Counted from the first letter of the stretch, positions 8,913 to 18,157 are shown. The stretch is 64,000 nt of DNA from Motilimonas eburnea (GCF_021295345.1 NZ_JAIMJB010000019.1:26443-90442); one strand, 5' to 3'. A program made the numbers and translations. The notes: a model not told the origin generated them from the sequence alone.

Positions 8913-9695
8913 ATGTTTAAGCGTTTATCGCTACCTTTTCTGTTATTTGGCTTACTTTGTATCTCGCCAATGGGACTGACCAAAACCATCGTGAAGGTGG
9001 GCGGATATCCTTTTGCGCCCTATGTCACTAAGTCTGCGGATGGCCGCTATTCTGGTTTAACCTTAGATATCATTAACCAACTCAACCAGATCCAAGACAA
9101 ATATCAGTTTACCTTTGTTTCTACCTCTAGCCCCTATCGCTACCAAGCCTTTAGCCGTAATCGCTTTGAATTGATGTTTTTCGAAAATAAAATGTGGGGC
9201 TGGCAACATGCTGATTTTTATACTTTACCGCTCCCTATTGATGACGGAGAAGTCTATATCGCGAAACATGATCCCGCCGATCCAACCGATTACTTCGCTG
9301 ACATCGCCAGTAAAAAGCTGGTGTTGGTTGAAGGCTATCACTACAACATTACCAACGACCTAACCGATAAAGCGACGTTAAAGAAAAAGTTTGATGTCAC
9401 CTTTGTCACCAATAACCATGCCAGTATCGAAGCGATTCTACGCGGCCGCGGTGAGGTAGCGCCTGTGACTTGGTCTTACTTGCAACATTATTTTAGAGAG
9501 AACCCACAAGCGAAAGAGCGAATTATTAGCTCAGAGCGCTGGGATCAACGCTATCAACATCAGGTTTTATTAAGCCATAAGGCTGCCATCAGCCACGATG
9601 AGTTGCTGTTTTTGTTGCAAGAATTGGATAAAAAAGGGGTATTAGACGAGCTTGCGACCAACTATCAACTTAGCCGCAAAGTAAGCTATCGCTAA
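8913..9695 (+). CDS. Periplasmic solute-binding protein, family 3 type
   Basis: A 260-residue protein with a cleavable signal peptide (about residues 1-23) and a bacterial extracellular solute-binding protein family 3 fold (IVKVGGYPFAPYV, then GLTLDIINQL, a typical first lobe). Such proteins bind amino acids or similar small molecules in the periplasm. No ABC permease or ATPase gene is nearby; in these bacteria many lone copies of unknown ligand exist. The last 52 codons (9538-9693) were copied several times downstream and decayed. A second lone family-3 protein is at 19477-20229. Confidence 0.85.
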   Translation: MFKRLSLPFLLFGLLCISPMGLTKTIVKVGGYPFAPYVTKSADGRYSGLTLDIINQLNQIQDKYQFTFVSTSSPYRYQAFSRNRFELMFFENKMWGWQHADFYTLPLPIDDGEVYIAKHDPADPTDYFADIASKKLVLVEGYHYNITNDLTDKATLKKKFDVTFVTNNHASIEAILRGRGEVAPVTWSYLQHYFRENPQAKERIISSERWDQRYQHQVLLSHKAAISHDELLFLLQELDKKGVLDELATNYQLSRKVSYR

Positions 9696-9696
9696 C

Positions 9697-10130
9697 GCTG
9701 GAATACACCACGTTGAACTGCTGTTTTTGTGGCAATAGTTGGATAAGTACGGAAGATTAGGCAAGCTTGCGACCCCTATCAACCCTGCCAACTTAGCCAC
9801 AAAGTGAGCTATCGCTAGTGCTGGGATCCACGCTGGTTTTATTAAACCATGAGCCCCCATCAGTCACGATAAAGCACTGTTTTTGTTGCAAGAATTGGAT
9901 AAGTACGGAAGATTAGACAAGCTTTCGACCCCTATCAACCCTGCCAACTTAGCCGTAAAATAAGCTATCGCTAGTGCTGGGATCCACGCTGGTTTTATTA
10001 AACCATGAGGCCGCCATCAGTCACGATAAAGTACTGTGTTTGTTGCAAGAATTGGATAAGTACGGAAGATTAGACGAGCTTGCGACCCCTATCAACCCTG
10101 CCAACTTAGCCACAAAGTGAGCTATCGCTA
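9697..10130 (+). repeat. Three decayed tandem copies of the preceding gene's 3' end
   Basis: Copies at about 9697-9816 (with about 33 bases missing), 9820-9973 and 9976-10130 each resemble the last 156 bases of the solute-binding-protein gene (9538-9693). Shared landmarks are GCTGGGATC near the start, TTTGTTGCAAGAATTGGATAA in part, and the end AGCTATCGCTA. Copies 2 and 3 are exactly 156 bases apart. Copies 1-3 share changes the gene lacks, such as GGATAAGTACGGAAGATTAG and an added CCCTGCC, so they were amplified from each other. None has a usable start, so they are non-coding remnants. This region explains nearly all of the 493 bases between the two genes. Confidence 0.85.
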
Positions 10131-10188
10131 GCCATGATCTTGATTCTTGATTACACTGCCGCTTTCTGTCGTTACTAGCGAGCCCCCT

Positions 10189-10875
10189 ATGCGCCTTGAT
10201 AAATTCCTTTGTGAAGCGACCTCTTGGTCTCGAGCCGAAGCCAAAAAAGCCATTGCCCGAGGGCGTGTGGCCCATGCAGGGAATACCATCACCGACCCAG
10301 GATACAAGCTCAGTAACGATGCCAAGATCGCGTTGGATGGGGCGACACTTGCGCTACAAGGCCCAGTTTATATAGCACTGTATAAACCCGAAGGCTACAT
10401 TTGCGCCACCCAAGACGAAGTCTATCCTTGTGTTTTACATTTAATCGAACAAGCCCATCAACAACCCTTACACCCAGCGGGCCGCCTTGATGTGGATACC
10501 ACGGGGCTGGTTTTGTTGACCAGTGATGGCCAATGGTCACACCGCGTCACTTCGCCGAAGAAACATTGTCATAAGGTGTACCATGTTGAATTAGCAGAGC
10601 CAATTTGCGCCGATGCACAAGCGCAATGTGAAGCGGGGATCTTGTTACACAATGAAACCAAGCCAACACGCCCGGCCAAGCTCGACATACTGACGCCTAC
10701 GCAAGTCAGGATCACCTTACAAGAAGGCAAGTATCATCAGGTAAAACGGATGTTTGCAGCCTTAAACAACAAGGTCATCAAGCTGCACAGAGCCAGTGTT
10801 GGCCCTGTTGACTTAACAGGGCTCAATGAAGGCGAGTGGCGCTATTTAACGCCCGCTGAAGTGGCTGCGTTTTAA
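10189..10875 (+). CDS. rsuA: 16S rRNA pseudouridine(516) synthase RsuA
   Basis: A 228-residue protein (E. coli RsuA has 231) that converts U516 of 16S rRNA to pseudouridine during small-subunit assembly. It has an S4 RNA-binding domain at about 1-55 (MRLDKFLCEATSWSRAEA) and the RsuA/RluB catalytic motif GRLDVDTTGLVLLT with catalytic Asp101. The C-terminal motif GKYHQVKRMFAA is also RsuA-like. I chose the ATG at 10189, where homologues begin with MRLDKF, over a TTG 42 bases upstream. The ribosome binding site is weak. It follows the decayed repeat block. Confidence 0.95.
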   Translation: MRLDKFLCEATSWSRAEAKKAIARGRVAHAGNTITDPGYKLSNDAKIALDGATLALQGPVYIALYKPEGYICATQDEVYPCVLHLIEQAHQQPLHPAGRLDVDTTGLVLLTSDGQWSHRVTSPKKHCHKVYHVELAEPICADAQAQCEAGILLHNETKPTRPAKLDILTPTQVRITLQEGKYHQVKRMFAALNNKVIKLHRASVGPVDLTGLNEGEWRYLTPAEVAAF

Positions 10876-10886
10876 CGCAAACTACC

Positions 10887-11240
10887 TTAAGAGTCGCTAT
10901 CAATATAGCCCGTTGCAGGGTTAGGGCCATAACTGAACTTCACCTTCACCTGCTCATATAGCATGGTCTCCACCTTAGCTAAAAAGTCTTCACCGGCTTG
11001 GTGAGGTCGATACTTAAACATCGCCTCAATCGCCATGCGCATCCCTTTCGCTTCAGGCTCAGCCTGATATACCTCACCGGTGCGAATAAACTCCAAATAA
11101 GTATTTATCTTGGTTTGCAAGGTGTAGAGGTGTACATCTTCTTCATCCCACTCAAGTGCGTCCAAAATGGTTAACACTAAGGTTTCATTTTCCTTATCGA
11201 TACTGATTAAATCCACCGTATCTAGCTGTTCTACGCTCAT
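10887..11240 (-). CDS. DUF6572-like small protein
   Basis: A 117-residue acidic cytoplasmic protein. The order 'DTVDLISIDKENETLVLTI', then 'LQTKINTYLEFI', fits a widespread family of unknown function (DUF6572 as I recall it) found in many bacteria. It starts with an ATG after AAGGTTAAAA. It is the last gene of a three-gene minus-strand unit and starts 2 bases after the stop of the gene at 11243, so translation is probably coupled. No function can be assigned. Confidence 0.7.
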   Translation of the reverse strand: MSVEQLDTVDLISIDKENETLVLTILDALEWDEEDVHLYTLQTKINTYLEFIRTGEVYQAEPEAKGMRMAIEAMFKYRPHQAGEDFLAKVETMLYEQVKVKFSYGPNPATGYIDSDS

Positions 11241-11242
11241 TT

Positions 11243-11731
11243 TTAACCTTCTACTGCTTGTAAACTTTGTTCCACCAAGGTGGGGATATTTTCGATGGTG
11301 CTACCCTGACGAAAATGTGAAACCACTTGGTCGGCCATGGTGACCAAGCCGGCTTGTTCGTAACCTTTGGCCTTCACATCTTGATATAGCTGTTCTAAAA
11401 ACGTTTGCGCCCCCAAATGACGCCATTGCACCAAATGCACCAACTCACGACAGTGTAGGCTCCAATCATCGCCGTGCTGACGCAAAATATAGTAGCCATG
11501 CTGGTAAGAAATAGCATTCAGCTCTGAGGGCATCCAGTGTTTGGCTAATAGGCCCTTGATCCCGCCTAGCTCAGGCATAGGCAATGTATCAACCAGCATA
11601 AAATGACATTGGCGCAAAAATTCATCGGGAAAATAGCCCTGTAAGTAAGGGGCAAGCACCTCACAGCTGTGCATCTCTTGTTGATGCTGCTGACCCAATT
11701 GCTGCATCCATTGAATGATTTGCTCTGTCAT
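11243..11731 (-). CDS. Hypothetical protein with a degenerate HExxH-like motif
   Basis: A 162-residue soluble protein of unknown function. The segment CRELVHLVQWRHLG looks like the HELVHxxQ zinc-binding helix of small metallopeptidase-like proteins, but the first His is Arg, so two-His zinc coordination through a classic HExxH is not possible. The ATG at 11731 is preferred over the GTG at 11734, with AGG eight bases upstream. It is the middle gene of a tight unit with the UPF0149-like gene (12 bases upstream) and the DUF6572-like gene (2 bases downstream). Confidence 0.65.
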   Translation of the reverse strand: MTEQIIQWMQQLGQQHQQEMHSCEVLAPYLQGYFPDEFLRQCHFMLVDTLPMPELGGIKGLLAKHWMPSELNAISYQHGYYILRQHGDDWSLHCRELVHLVQWRHLGAQTFLEQLYQDVKAKGYEQAGLVTMADQVVSHFRQGSTIENIPTLVEQSLQAVEG

Positions 11732-11743
11732 CACAAGCCTGCC

Positions 11744-12400
11744 TTAATCTGCCACATCCTGGTTTTCTTCATCCCAGTCATCTTCTTCAATTAGCCCAGC
11801 CGCAAGGGACGCTTGCTCGACGAGCGCAGCAAACCCCAAACTGAAATCAGGCATTAACTCGTACATTTCTTGGCTAAAACTCGCTAAATCAACATCCTCT
11901 TGCAGCGCCACTATGGCTTGGGCGTTGTCTTTGCTAGCAAAAAAGCTCAAGGTCATATACGCCATTGAAAAGGCTTCATAAAACTCGTCATCTTCCGGCA
12001 AGGCATCAAGTAGGGCTTGAGCATAGTCACCACTTCCAGCAGCAAAACCAAGGCACCACTCATGCAGCGGATGTCCGGCTAGAAAGTTGGCATCACAACC
12101 AGCCGAAAACTCTAGCTGCTCAGGTAATTGCATCCCTTGTTCATAAACTTGTTGGCTAATTTGATTATGTAAAGTGATCAAGGCAAACAATTTATCTTCG
12201 GCAATGTCGCTGGGCAATTGCCCGCCTAACATTTGCGCTAACCAGACATCCGTCGGTATCGGCTTAGGCGCACATACCAAGGCAAATAAAAACCCCTTGG
12301 TGGCCATCAACGAAAAGGTATTGTTAGGGGTTTCGGCACTATTTAACCAGGCCGACAGCAGCACTTCGTCTTGCTGACTTAAGTTTGAAGCTAATTCCAC
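11744..12400 (-). CDS. UPF0149 (YecA/YgfB) family protein
   Basis: A 218-residue acidic cytoplasmic protein. The pattern LSAWLNS, then MATKGFLFALVCAPKPIPTDVWL fits the UPF0149 domain of YecA/YgfB. YecA proteins usually end in a zinc-binding SEC-C motif; here the C-terminus is Asp/Glu-rich and lacks it, so this is a domain-only member. The start codon is a GTG at 12400 with GGAA about 10 bases upstream. It is the first gene of a three-gene unit running to 10887. Function in this family is poorly known. Confidence 0.75.
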   Translation of the reverse strand: MELASNLSQQDEVLLSAWLNSAETPNNTFSLMATKGFLFALVCAPKPIPTDVWLAQMLGGQLPSDIAEDKLFALITLHNQISQQVYEQGMQLPEQLEFSAGCDANFLAGHPLHEWCLGFAAGSGDYAQALLDALPEDDEFYEAFSMAYMTLSFFASKDNAQAIVALQEDVDLASFSQEMYELMPDFSLGFAALVEQASLAAGLIEEDDWDEENQDVAD

Positions 12401-12507
12401 GTTGGTGATTCCAATCTTGGCAGTAAAGAGTAAAGCATTATCTTGCTTGATGTTATTTGGGGCTGACAGCGGATATATCGCGCCATCTTCGCCCCTTATA
12501 TCGCTGA

Positions 12508-13338
12508 TTAATCGTAAATCGTTGGGATAGGCTGACGCTTGTGCTGCGTGCGTTGATAAATCGCGATCAATTTGGCCTCAACTTCAGCGGGCACAGGTTT
12601 TCCTTCAAGGAAGTCATCGATTTGGTCATAGCTTATACCAAGGGCAACTTCATCTTCCAACTGGGGCTTAAGGGATTCCAGATCCGCTGTTGGCGCTTTA
12701 TCCACTAACACGGCTGGCGCACCGAGATGCGCTGCTAACGCCCTAACTTGACGCTTGTTTAAACCAAACAATGGCGCCAAATCACACGCGCCATCGCCAA
12801 ACTTAGTATAAAAACCCGTGATGTTTTCCGCGCTATGATCGGTTCCGACCACTAAACCTTGAGTGAGGCCTGCTACCTCATACTGTGCCACCATTCGCTG
12901 TCTGGCTTTAACATTGCCTTTCACAAAATCAACCGCTCCCGCATCGGGTAACGCTAGCCCTGTGTCAGCTAAGCCCGCTAAACTGGCCTGATGCAAGCCT
13001 TCAACAGCGGCTTCAATATTCACGGTAACGCGATGACTTGGCTGAATAAAATCAAGGGCTAGTTGAGCTTCATCTTCATCTTGTTGCACACCATAAGGTA
13101 AGCGCATCGCAATAAAACGATAATCATTGCCGCCTTGGGCTTGATTTAACCCCTCAATGGCTAATTGACACAGCCTGCCAGCGGTACTGGAATCAACGCC
13201 ACCGCTGATCCCTAACACTAAGCTTTTACAGCCAGATTGGCTTAGGCGTGACTGAATAAACTCGATACGTCGTTTAATTTCAAACTCGACATCTATCTCG
13301 GCTTGTACCTTCATTTCAGCCAAAATCTGCGCTTTCAT
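12508..13338 (-). CDS. nadE: Ammonia-dependent NAD+ synthetase
   Basis: A 276-residue enzyme (E. coli 275) that amidates nicotinic acid adenine dinucleotide with ammonia and ATP, the last step of NAD synthesis. The ATP-pyrophosphatase P-loop SGGVDSS lies at about residues 45-51, and the family motifs [30 protein letters not shown] and DKAPTADL are present. There is no glutaminase domain. The neighbouring gene on the other strand is the NAD-metabolism regulator nrtR, which in relatives controls nadE, so the shared 184-base gap is the likely control region. Confidence 0.97.
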   Translation of the reverse strand: MKAQILAEMKVQAEIDVEFEIKRRIEFIQSRLSQSGCKSLVLGISGGVDSSTAGRLCQLAIEGLNQAQGGNDYRFIAMRLPYGVQQDEDEAQLALDFIQPSHRVTVNIEAAVEGLHQASLAGLADTGLALPDAGAVDFVKGNVKARQRMVAQYEVAGLTQGLVVGTDHSAENITGFYTKFGDGACDLAPLFGLNKRQVRALAAHLGAPAVLVDKAPTADLESLKPQLEDEVALGISYDQIDDFLEGKPVPAEVEAKLIAIYQRTQHKRQPIPTIYD

Positions 13339-13522
13339 TGCTTTGCCACCCTTATTATCGCTATTGGTAAATGGACAAATTTAGCACTATCAAGGCGTCG
13401 GGCAAAGTAGTAGCCCCAATCCGACTACAATTAATTACACTAAGCCCTTTACCAACAGCCAAAAAATAACTAAATTTCATATAAGTATTTAAATAGAACT
13501 TAATATTTATCGAGGATACATT
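13339..13522. promoter_or_regulatory. Divergent nadE/nrtR control region
   Basis: This 184-base AT-rich region separates two divergent genes of NAD metabolism. NrtR repressors bind palindromes in such gaps in other Proteobacteria. I see AT-rich half-palindromes around 13470-13500 (for example ATTTAAAT at 13487-13494) but no site I would call with certainty. Confidence 0.5.
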
Positions 13523-14251
13523 ATGATCGGCACCATAGAGGTATGTTGTTTTAGGTTGCAACAAGGGCAACTGCAGGTGCTGCTACATAAACGTAAAATT
13601 GAACCCTTTATCAATCAGTTTGGCTTGATTGGCGGTGGCATATCGCCGGAACAAGATGCCGATATCAAAGACACGGCCACCCGAGTATTGCAGCAAAGAG
13701 CAAACCTTAAGTGGCGATACCTAGAGCAAGTCAACACCTTAGCCAATAACCACAGAGATCCTCGCGATTGGTCAATATGCTGCCTGTTTTTAGCCGTTAT
13801 TGACGCAGAGCAAAAAGTTAATCCCCACTGTAAATGGATCAATGTATTTGATTTAATTAACTCTAAAGTGAATCTCGCCTTTGATCACTTGTCACTGATT
13901 CAACAAGCCCTGCTGCGCTTAATTAACAAAACCCAGTATTCCAGCTTACCTGTCTATTTCTTTGCAGATCAATTCACCTTACCTGAATTACAGGATGCCT
14001 TTGAAACCATTTTGCGCAGCAAGTTACCTAAAGCGGCTTTTCGTCGTCGCCTCAACCGTCCTGATATTTTAGTCGACACTGGCGAGCAAGATCGTAGCCA
14101 AAATCGTCCAGCTAAGCTTTATTGTTGCGCCGAGCAACATTTATTAGTGCACTTTGATCAGTTAATGAAAGGCCATAGCAACACAACGCCTGACCTCACG
14201 CACACCACAACCGACCAAGATCCACCACAACAAACTAGCCAAAATGAGTAA
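13523..14251 (+). CDS. nrtR: NrtR-type Nudix-related transcriptional regulator
   Basis: A 242-residue protein. Residues 1-135 form a Nudix-fold ligand domain, and about 140-215 form the winged-helix DNA-binding domain typical of NrtR (LPELQDAFETIL, then PKAAFRRRL). The Nudix box after GLIGGG is degraded: the REUxEE catalytic core is replaced by a TATRVLQQRANL stretch, so it should bind but not hydrolyse ADP-ribose-like ligands, as known for several proteobacterial NrtRs. The last 30 residues are a Thr/Asp/Gln-rich tail. The start follows GAGG. Its divergent neighbour nadE is the expected target. Confidence 0.9.
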   Translation: MIGTIEVCCFRLQQGQLQVLLHKRKIEPFINQFGLIGGGISPEQDADIKDTATRVLQQRANLKWRYLEQVNTLANNHRDPRDWSICCLFLAVIDAEQKVNPHCKWINVFDLINSKVNLAFDHLSLIQQALLRLINKTQYSSLPVYFFADQFTLPELQDAFETILRSKLPKAAFRRRLNRPDILVDTGEQDRSQNRPAKLYCCAEQHLLVHFDQLMKGHSNTTPDLTHTTTDQDPPQQTSQNE

Positions 14252-14310
14252 CTGAATATTATATTTATCGTTATGATAACCCCCTACTGAAGTATTTGGG
14301 GAGATAGGGC

Positions 14311-16407
14311 TTGGATTTACTCTCACAACAGATTCACGATCTCCAACGTCAGCTTGACCGTTGTAATCAACAGCGTGATGTTTTAGCGCTATTAATTGAC
14401 ACCTTTTCCATGGTTATCGATGCCACCCAGGTGTGTGTCTTAGATCTCCACCCTAAGCCCTATCAGCTCGCCAGCCAAAAACGCAATCAAGCTTGCCAAT
14501 ATAGCGCTGAGCTTGACCCGGATTTAGCGAATCATATTGCCTTTCCCCTTACACGACGCCAAACCACTTGGTACCACCAGCAATATGATCAAACTTGGCA
14601 AATCCTCGTTTGGCCAGCAAAAGTCAATACGCGCTTATGTATTGCCTTTCAGGCACCGCTATTTTCTTTATCTCAACTGGACCAAGCCCCTTTATTTGAG
14701 AGCGTGTTGAGACAGTTGGGTTATCGCCTTCAGCTCGATGGCTACCAACAAGTGAATGTGCAATTCAGTGCAGCCAGTGAAAACATGGAGCAAGCGGCAC
14801 AAGGCGATTCGAAAAAGTTCGCCGAGTCGCTGATACTACTGCAAAACATCAACCTACAATTGAGCAATGCGGATTCATTGGATCAGTTGCATCGAGAAGC
14901 CGTAGAGAGCCTAAGGACACCACTCAACTACGATCGTGCCGCCCTCTTTTTACTGAACCCCCAATCCTCAACCATGAACCCCACTTACGGCACGGATGAA
15001 CAAGGAAATACGACCGACGAGCATAGCCATGTCTATGATATGCACAAAATGTCCCCCTTATTTATGCATACCTGCTTGCACACCCAAGAGTATTTTGTGG
15101 TGCTCGAAGACGTGCCTTTATTCAGCGATCAAAACGTGGTTGGGCATGGCTGGAATGCCATGTTAGTGCTGCGAGATGGTAGCAATCTGCTGGGCTGGAT
15201 CGCACTCGATAACCTGATCAATCAACGCCCTATCACCCCTTACGACAAAGAGCTGTTACGCTCCTTTGCTTACATGTTTAGCCAAATTCTCGTGCGCAAG
15301 CGAGCCGAAGAAAACCTTAAAATGCTCTATAACAGCAGCGAAACCCTCTCGGCTGCGAAAACAGAATTGGATGTCTGTTACCAAGCCGTCTCCCTAGCGC
15401 AACAGCAATTAATGCTCGATCGGGTCGCAATTTTTCTCAGTGATGACAATGGAGCAACGATTCGAGGCACCTACGGCACCGACTTGCAAGGTAACATCGT
15501 TGATGAAACCTGGTACAACACCCCCACACCCAAAACGGATTTGATCAAGCAAGCGATTCAAAATGAAGACGTATTAGCCATCGAAGATCCCGCCACCCTT
15601 TATCATAACAACCGCCCCGTTGGCACGGGTTGGAATGCGATTTTACAATTACGCAGTAATCATAGAGTGATCGGCTTTTTATTTGCCGACAACCTGATCA
15701 ATGGCTACGCCTTGAGCTTACATGCCCAGCAATTGATCCGCATCTTTGGCACCACATTATCAGAGATGCTCGCACGTAAGCAGGCCGAACAAAACCTGAT
15801 CCAGCTAAACAAAGAGCTTGAGCAAAAAGTCACTCAGCGCACCCAACAACTGGAAGCAAGTAATCAAGCCTTGGCGAACACCAATGCCAAGCTGAATCGC
15901 CTGATTATCACCGATCCCCTCACTGGAGTCGCTAACCGTCGCTCGCTAGACAGCAGCCTACAACTTGCCTTGCAGCATGCCTGTCGGCAGCAACTCAGCT
16001 TGCATGTGGTCATGTTCGATATCGATTTCTTTAAATCTTACAACGACCACTATGGCCATCTTGAAGGGGATGAGACACTCAAGCAGGTGGCAGCCTTATT
16101 ATCACAGCATTTTCGTCGTGCTGATGATTCCTTAGCGCGCTTTGGCGGTGAGGAGTTTGCGCTAGTTATACAGGGCCAACCGCAACAAGAAGTGATTGAG
16201 CGAGTCAACCAAGCTATTCACAGTCTAGCTGATCTGGCGATCCCGAACCTGCATAGTGAGCTGGGCAAAGTGACGATTTCCGCTGGCATGACCACACTGG
16301 ATTTAGCCTCACCACCGTCCGTAAACACATTGCTTAATCAAGCTGATATCGCGTTATATCAAGCTAAGCGTCAAGGGAAAAACCGCCTTGCCCTATTTAG
16401 AACATAA
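14311..16407 (+). CDS. GAF-GAF-GGDEF diguanylate cyclase
   Basis: A 698-residue soluble protein expected to make c-di-GMP from two GTP. An N-terminal region of unknown type (1-165) is followed by two similar GAF domains at about 170-325 and 335-495, both with a YGTD.QGN motif and a GHGWNA/GTGWNA motif. A short coiled coil comes at about 495-530, then the GGDEF domain at about 535-698. The active-site signature is GGEEF (about residue 612), and an RxxD inhibitory site (RADD) lies five residues before it, so product feedback is likely. The start is a TTG with GGGGAG upstream; no ATG is available nearby. There is no membrane segment. Confidence 0.92.
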   Translation: MDLLSQQIHDLQRQLDRCNQQRDVLALLIDTFSMVIDATQVCVLDLHPKPYQLASQKRNQACQYSAELDPDLANHIAFPLTRRQTTWYHQQYDQTWQILVWPAKVNTRLCIAFQAPLFSLSQLDQAPLFESVLRQLGYRLQLDGYQQVNVQFSAASENMEQAAQGDSKKFAESLILLQNINLQLSNADSLDQLHREAVESLRTPLNYDRAALFLLNPQSSTMNPTYGTDEQGNTTDEHSHVYDMHKMSPLFMHTCLHTQEYFVVLEDVPLFSDQNVVGHGWNAMLVLRDGSNLLGWIALDNLINQRPITPYDKELLRSFAYMFSQILVRKRAEENLKMLYNSSETLSAAKTELDVCYQAVSLAQQQLMLDRVAIFLSDDNGATIRGTYGTDLQGNIVDETWYNTPTPKTDLIKQAIQNEDVLAIEDPATLYHNNRPVGTGWNAILQLRSNHRVIGFLFADNLINGYALSLHAQQLIRIFGTTLSEMLARKQAEQNLIQLNKELEQKVTQRTQQLEASNQALANTNAKLNRLIITDPLTGVANRRSLDSSLQLALQHACRQQLSLHVVMFDIDFFKSYNDHYGHLEGDETLKQVAALLSQHFRRADDSLARFGGEEFALVIQGQPQQEVIERVNQAIHSLADLAIPNLHSELGKVTISAGMTTLDLASPPSVNTLLNQADIALYQAKRQGKNRLALFRT

Positions 16408-16425
16408 GCAGGTTAACGGCACAGC

Positions 16426-16968
16426 TTATAAAAATGCAACCGAGTCAAAAAAAGCGACCGCGGTCTGCTTATCACTGATTTTACCTTGATGTTTACTCAT
16501 TAATAACAACATGTGGCCTTGATAAACAAACATGCGTTGCTCCATTTGCATTGACTGACCATTTAAATCCAAGTCAAATACCACTCGATAACCCCGCTGG
16601 CCATCTTGTTCAATAAAACCACGCTCTCGTAATATCACCGCATTTTCAGGTAACTGTTGACCCATTTTGTTGATGATATCTTGAAAACTTTGCTGGTCTA
16701 GCTCTTCAATCGAGCCTTGGTCCAAGGTTTCCACCACCGAGCTAAACACGAGACCGGTTAAGGCCACCTTATCTTGTGGGGTTGAGTTGACGATCTCAAA
16801 GGTGACTTGTTCGGTTGCTTGTTGCTCAACCTTGATATCGGCGCGCGTGTCCACTGCAACGGGGATGGTTTTAAAATAGTAGGTCTGTAGCGATTCCGGT
16901 GCCGCAACCAAAAAATAACCCGCCACCGCGAGCCCCAGAACGCCAACCAACGACATCAATCCCTTCAT
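16426..16968 (-). CDS. Hypothetical membrane-anchored protein
   Basis: A 180-residue protein of unknown function. It has one hydrophobic N-terminal segment (about residues 4-24) that may be an uncleaved anchor or a signal peptide; the rest is a polar domain, probably periplasmic. I recognise no family. The ATG at 16968 follows GGGGCGAAAA; the longer frame start at 16980 is a TTG. It is convergent with the diguanylate cyclase gene, 18 bases apart. Confidence 0.7.
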   Translation of the reverse strand: MKGLMSLVGVLGLAVAGYFLVAAPESLQTYYFKTIPVAVDTRADIKVEQQATEQVTFEIVNSTPQDKVALTGLVFSSVVETLDQGSIEELDQQSFQDIINKMGQQLPENAVILRERGFIEQDGQRGYRVVFDLDLNGQSMQMEQRMFVYQGHMLLLMSKHQGKISDKQTAVAFFDSVAFL

Positions 16969-17150
16969 TTTTCGCCCCAAAATAATATGTTAACTAGGTT
17001 TCGCGATTTACTTTATCACCTCAGCATGAAGAAATTAATCCATATGCATCCAATGGACGTAAAACTATTTAACCCTGAAATAATTTTTTGGCGTTTAATC
17101 AACCTGTAATACAAAAGCACTATAACCAGTGACAAAGGGCAGGAAGTACA

Positions 17151-17477
17151 ATGGAAATGTCATTATCTCAAGCAATCGCACGCATGAATCAAATTGATGG
17201 ATTTAAGCAAGTCATGCTTTGTTACCAACATCAAGTGCGTAATTTTGCCATTACAGATCAAGTCAGTCTGGAAGCGCTGCAGCAAGAGTTGCAAACATTG
17301 CGTAGTTTTGAATTATTTATCTCCCACCGTGAAGGCGATGAGGTGATAGTAAGTGGATTGAAGTTTGCGCAAAACCAATTCGCCGATGTGGCCCCTATCG
17401 AGTTGGCCAACAAATTAAACATGGCTGGCCTAATGACCAGCAACATGAGTTATCGCCGCATTATAGCGACCCATTAG
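17151..17477 (+). CDS. Hypothetical 108-residue protein
   Basis: Not recognised. It is a soluble protein with no signal peptide; residues 50-70 suggest a small alpha/beta fold (FELFISHREGDEVIVSGLKF). AGGAAG lies just upstream of the ATG, which supports translation. The gene is alone, divergent from the gene at 16426 and convergent with the PD-(D/E)XK-like gene at 17489, 11 bases away. Confidence 0.65.
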   Translation: MEMSLSQAIARMNQIDGFKQVMLCYQHQVRNFAITDQVSLEALQQELQTLRSFELFISHREGDEVIVSGLKFAQNQFADVAPIELANKLNMAGLMTSNMSYRRIIATH

Positions 17478-17488
17478 GGGTCACCTGG

Positions 17489-18157
17489 CTAACGCCAATG
17501 CTGTATCTCTTCCCTGCCTTGTCGAGAGAGTTGGTACACCCCCGTGCTAATGCGTTCAAACCAGTGATATAAGTTCGATGACAACATGTTTCCTGCTTTA
17601 GGCTCGTCAATGGCTTTCGCCAATACGCCCGCTTTTGTGGCCCCATGATGCTCAAGATATTGAGCAATGCGGATCATTCGCTGACGATATACCGTCATTT
17701 TTTTCCCTTTGCTACTGGCCCCGCCAAGCTCAGGGTCGCCTTGTCGCTGGTGAAATTCGTTCAGTACTAATTGCTTTTTTGCCGTGTTTTTTCTCGGCTG
17801 ATAGTCTCCGATGGAAACTAATGTCTCAACATAGGCTTGCTCTCCCACAAAGGCGACAACAATTAACCCCAGCCCCAAACGACGCAGTAACTTAATAATG
17901 CTTTTTTGCTGCTTTTTGAGTGGCGCACAATCGGCGGGAACGGCAATATAAACGAAATCCGTTAAGGCCAAGCGCTCTACCGCTTGTAAGATCAACGTCA
18001 GGTTTAGGGTGTTCTTTAGCTCCACGACCAAGATGTCATCTTGACGAACCGCCATCACATCACACTGTTTCACCTCCCCTTTCACCGTGAAGCCCTGAGC
18101 CTCCAACATGGCTTTAATGGGCGGGTAAAGATCCGTTTCTAATCGTTTTATTGTCAT
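17489..18157 (-). CDS. DUF2161 / PD-(D/E)XK phosphodiesterase-like protein
   Basis: A 222-residue cytoplasmic protein. The N-terminal half contains CDVMAVRQDDILVVELKN, in which Asp and the ELK triplet form a PD-(D/E)XK nuclease-like metal site; the family (DUF2161) is annotated as a putative phosphodiesterase. The C-terminal part is helical and basic and may bind nucleic acid (KMTVYRQRMIRIAQYLEHH, then a winged-helix-like end). I chose the ATG at 18157; the frame extends to a TTG at 18190. Substrate and role are unknown. Confidence 0.75.
   Translation of the reverse strand: MTIKRLETDLYPPIKAMLEAQGFTVKGEVKQCDVMAVRQDDILVVELKNTLNLTLILQAVERLALTDFVYIAVPADCAPLKKQQKSIIKLLRRLGLGLIVVAFVGEQAYVETLVSIGDYQPRKNTAKKQLVLNEFHQRQGDPELGGASSKGKKMTVYRQRMIRIAQYLEHHGATKAGVLAKAIDEPKAGNMLSSNLYHWFERISTGVYQLSRQGREEIQHWR

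Noticed and set aside
9697..10130. CRISPR array
   Set aside because: The units are 156 bases long, decayed copies of coding sequence, with no short repeat/unique spacer pattern and no cas genes.
9642..10275. Minus-strand frames with a repeated LAIAHFVAKLAGLIGVAS peptide
   Set aside because: The repeated peptide is just the reverse reading of the decayed 3'-end copies, not a repeat protein.
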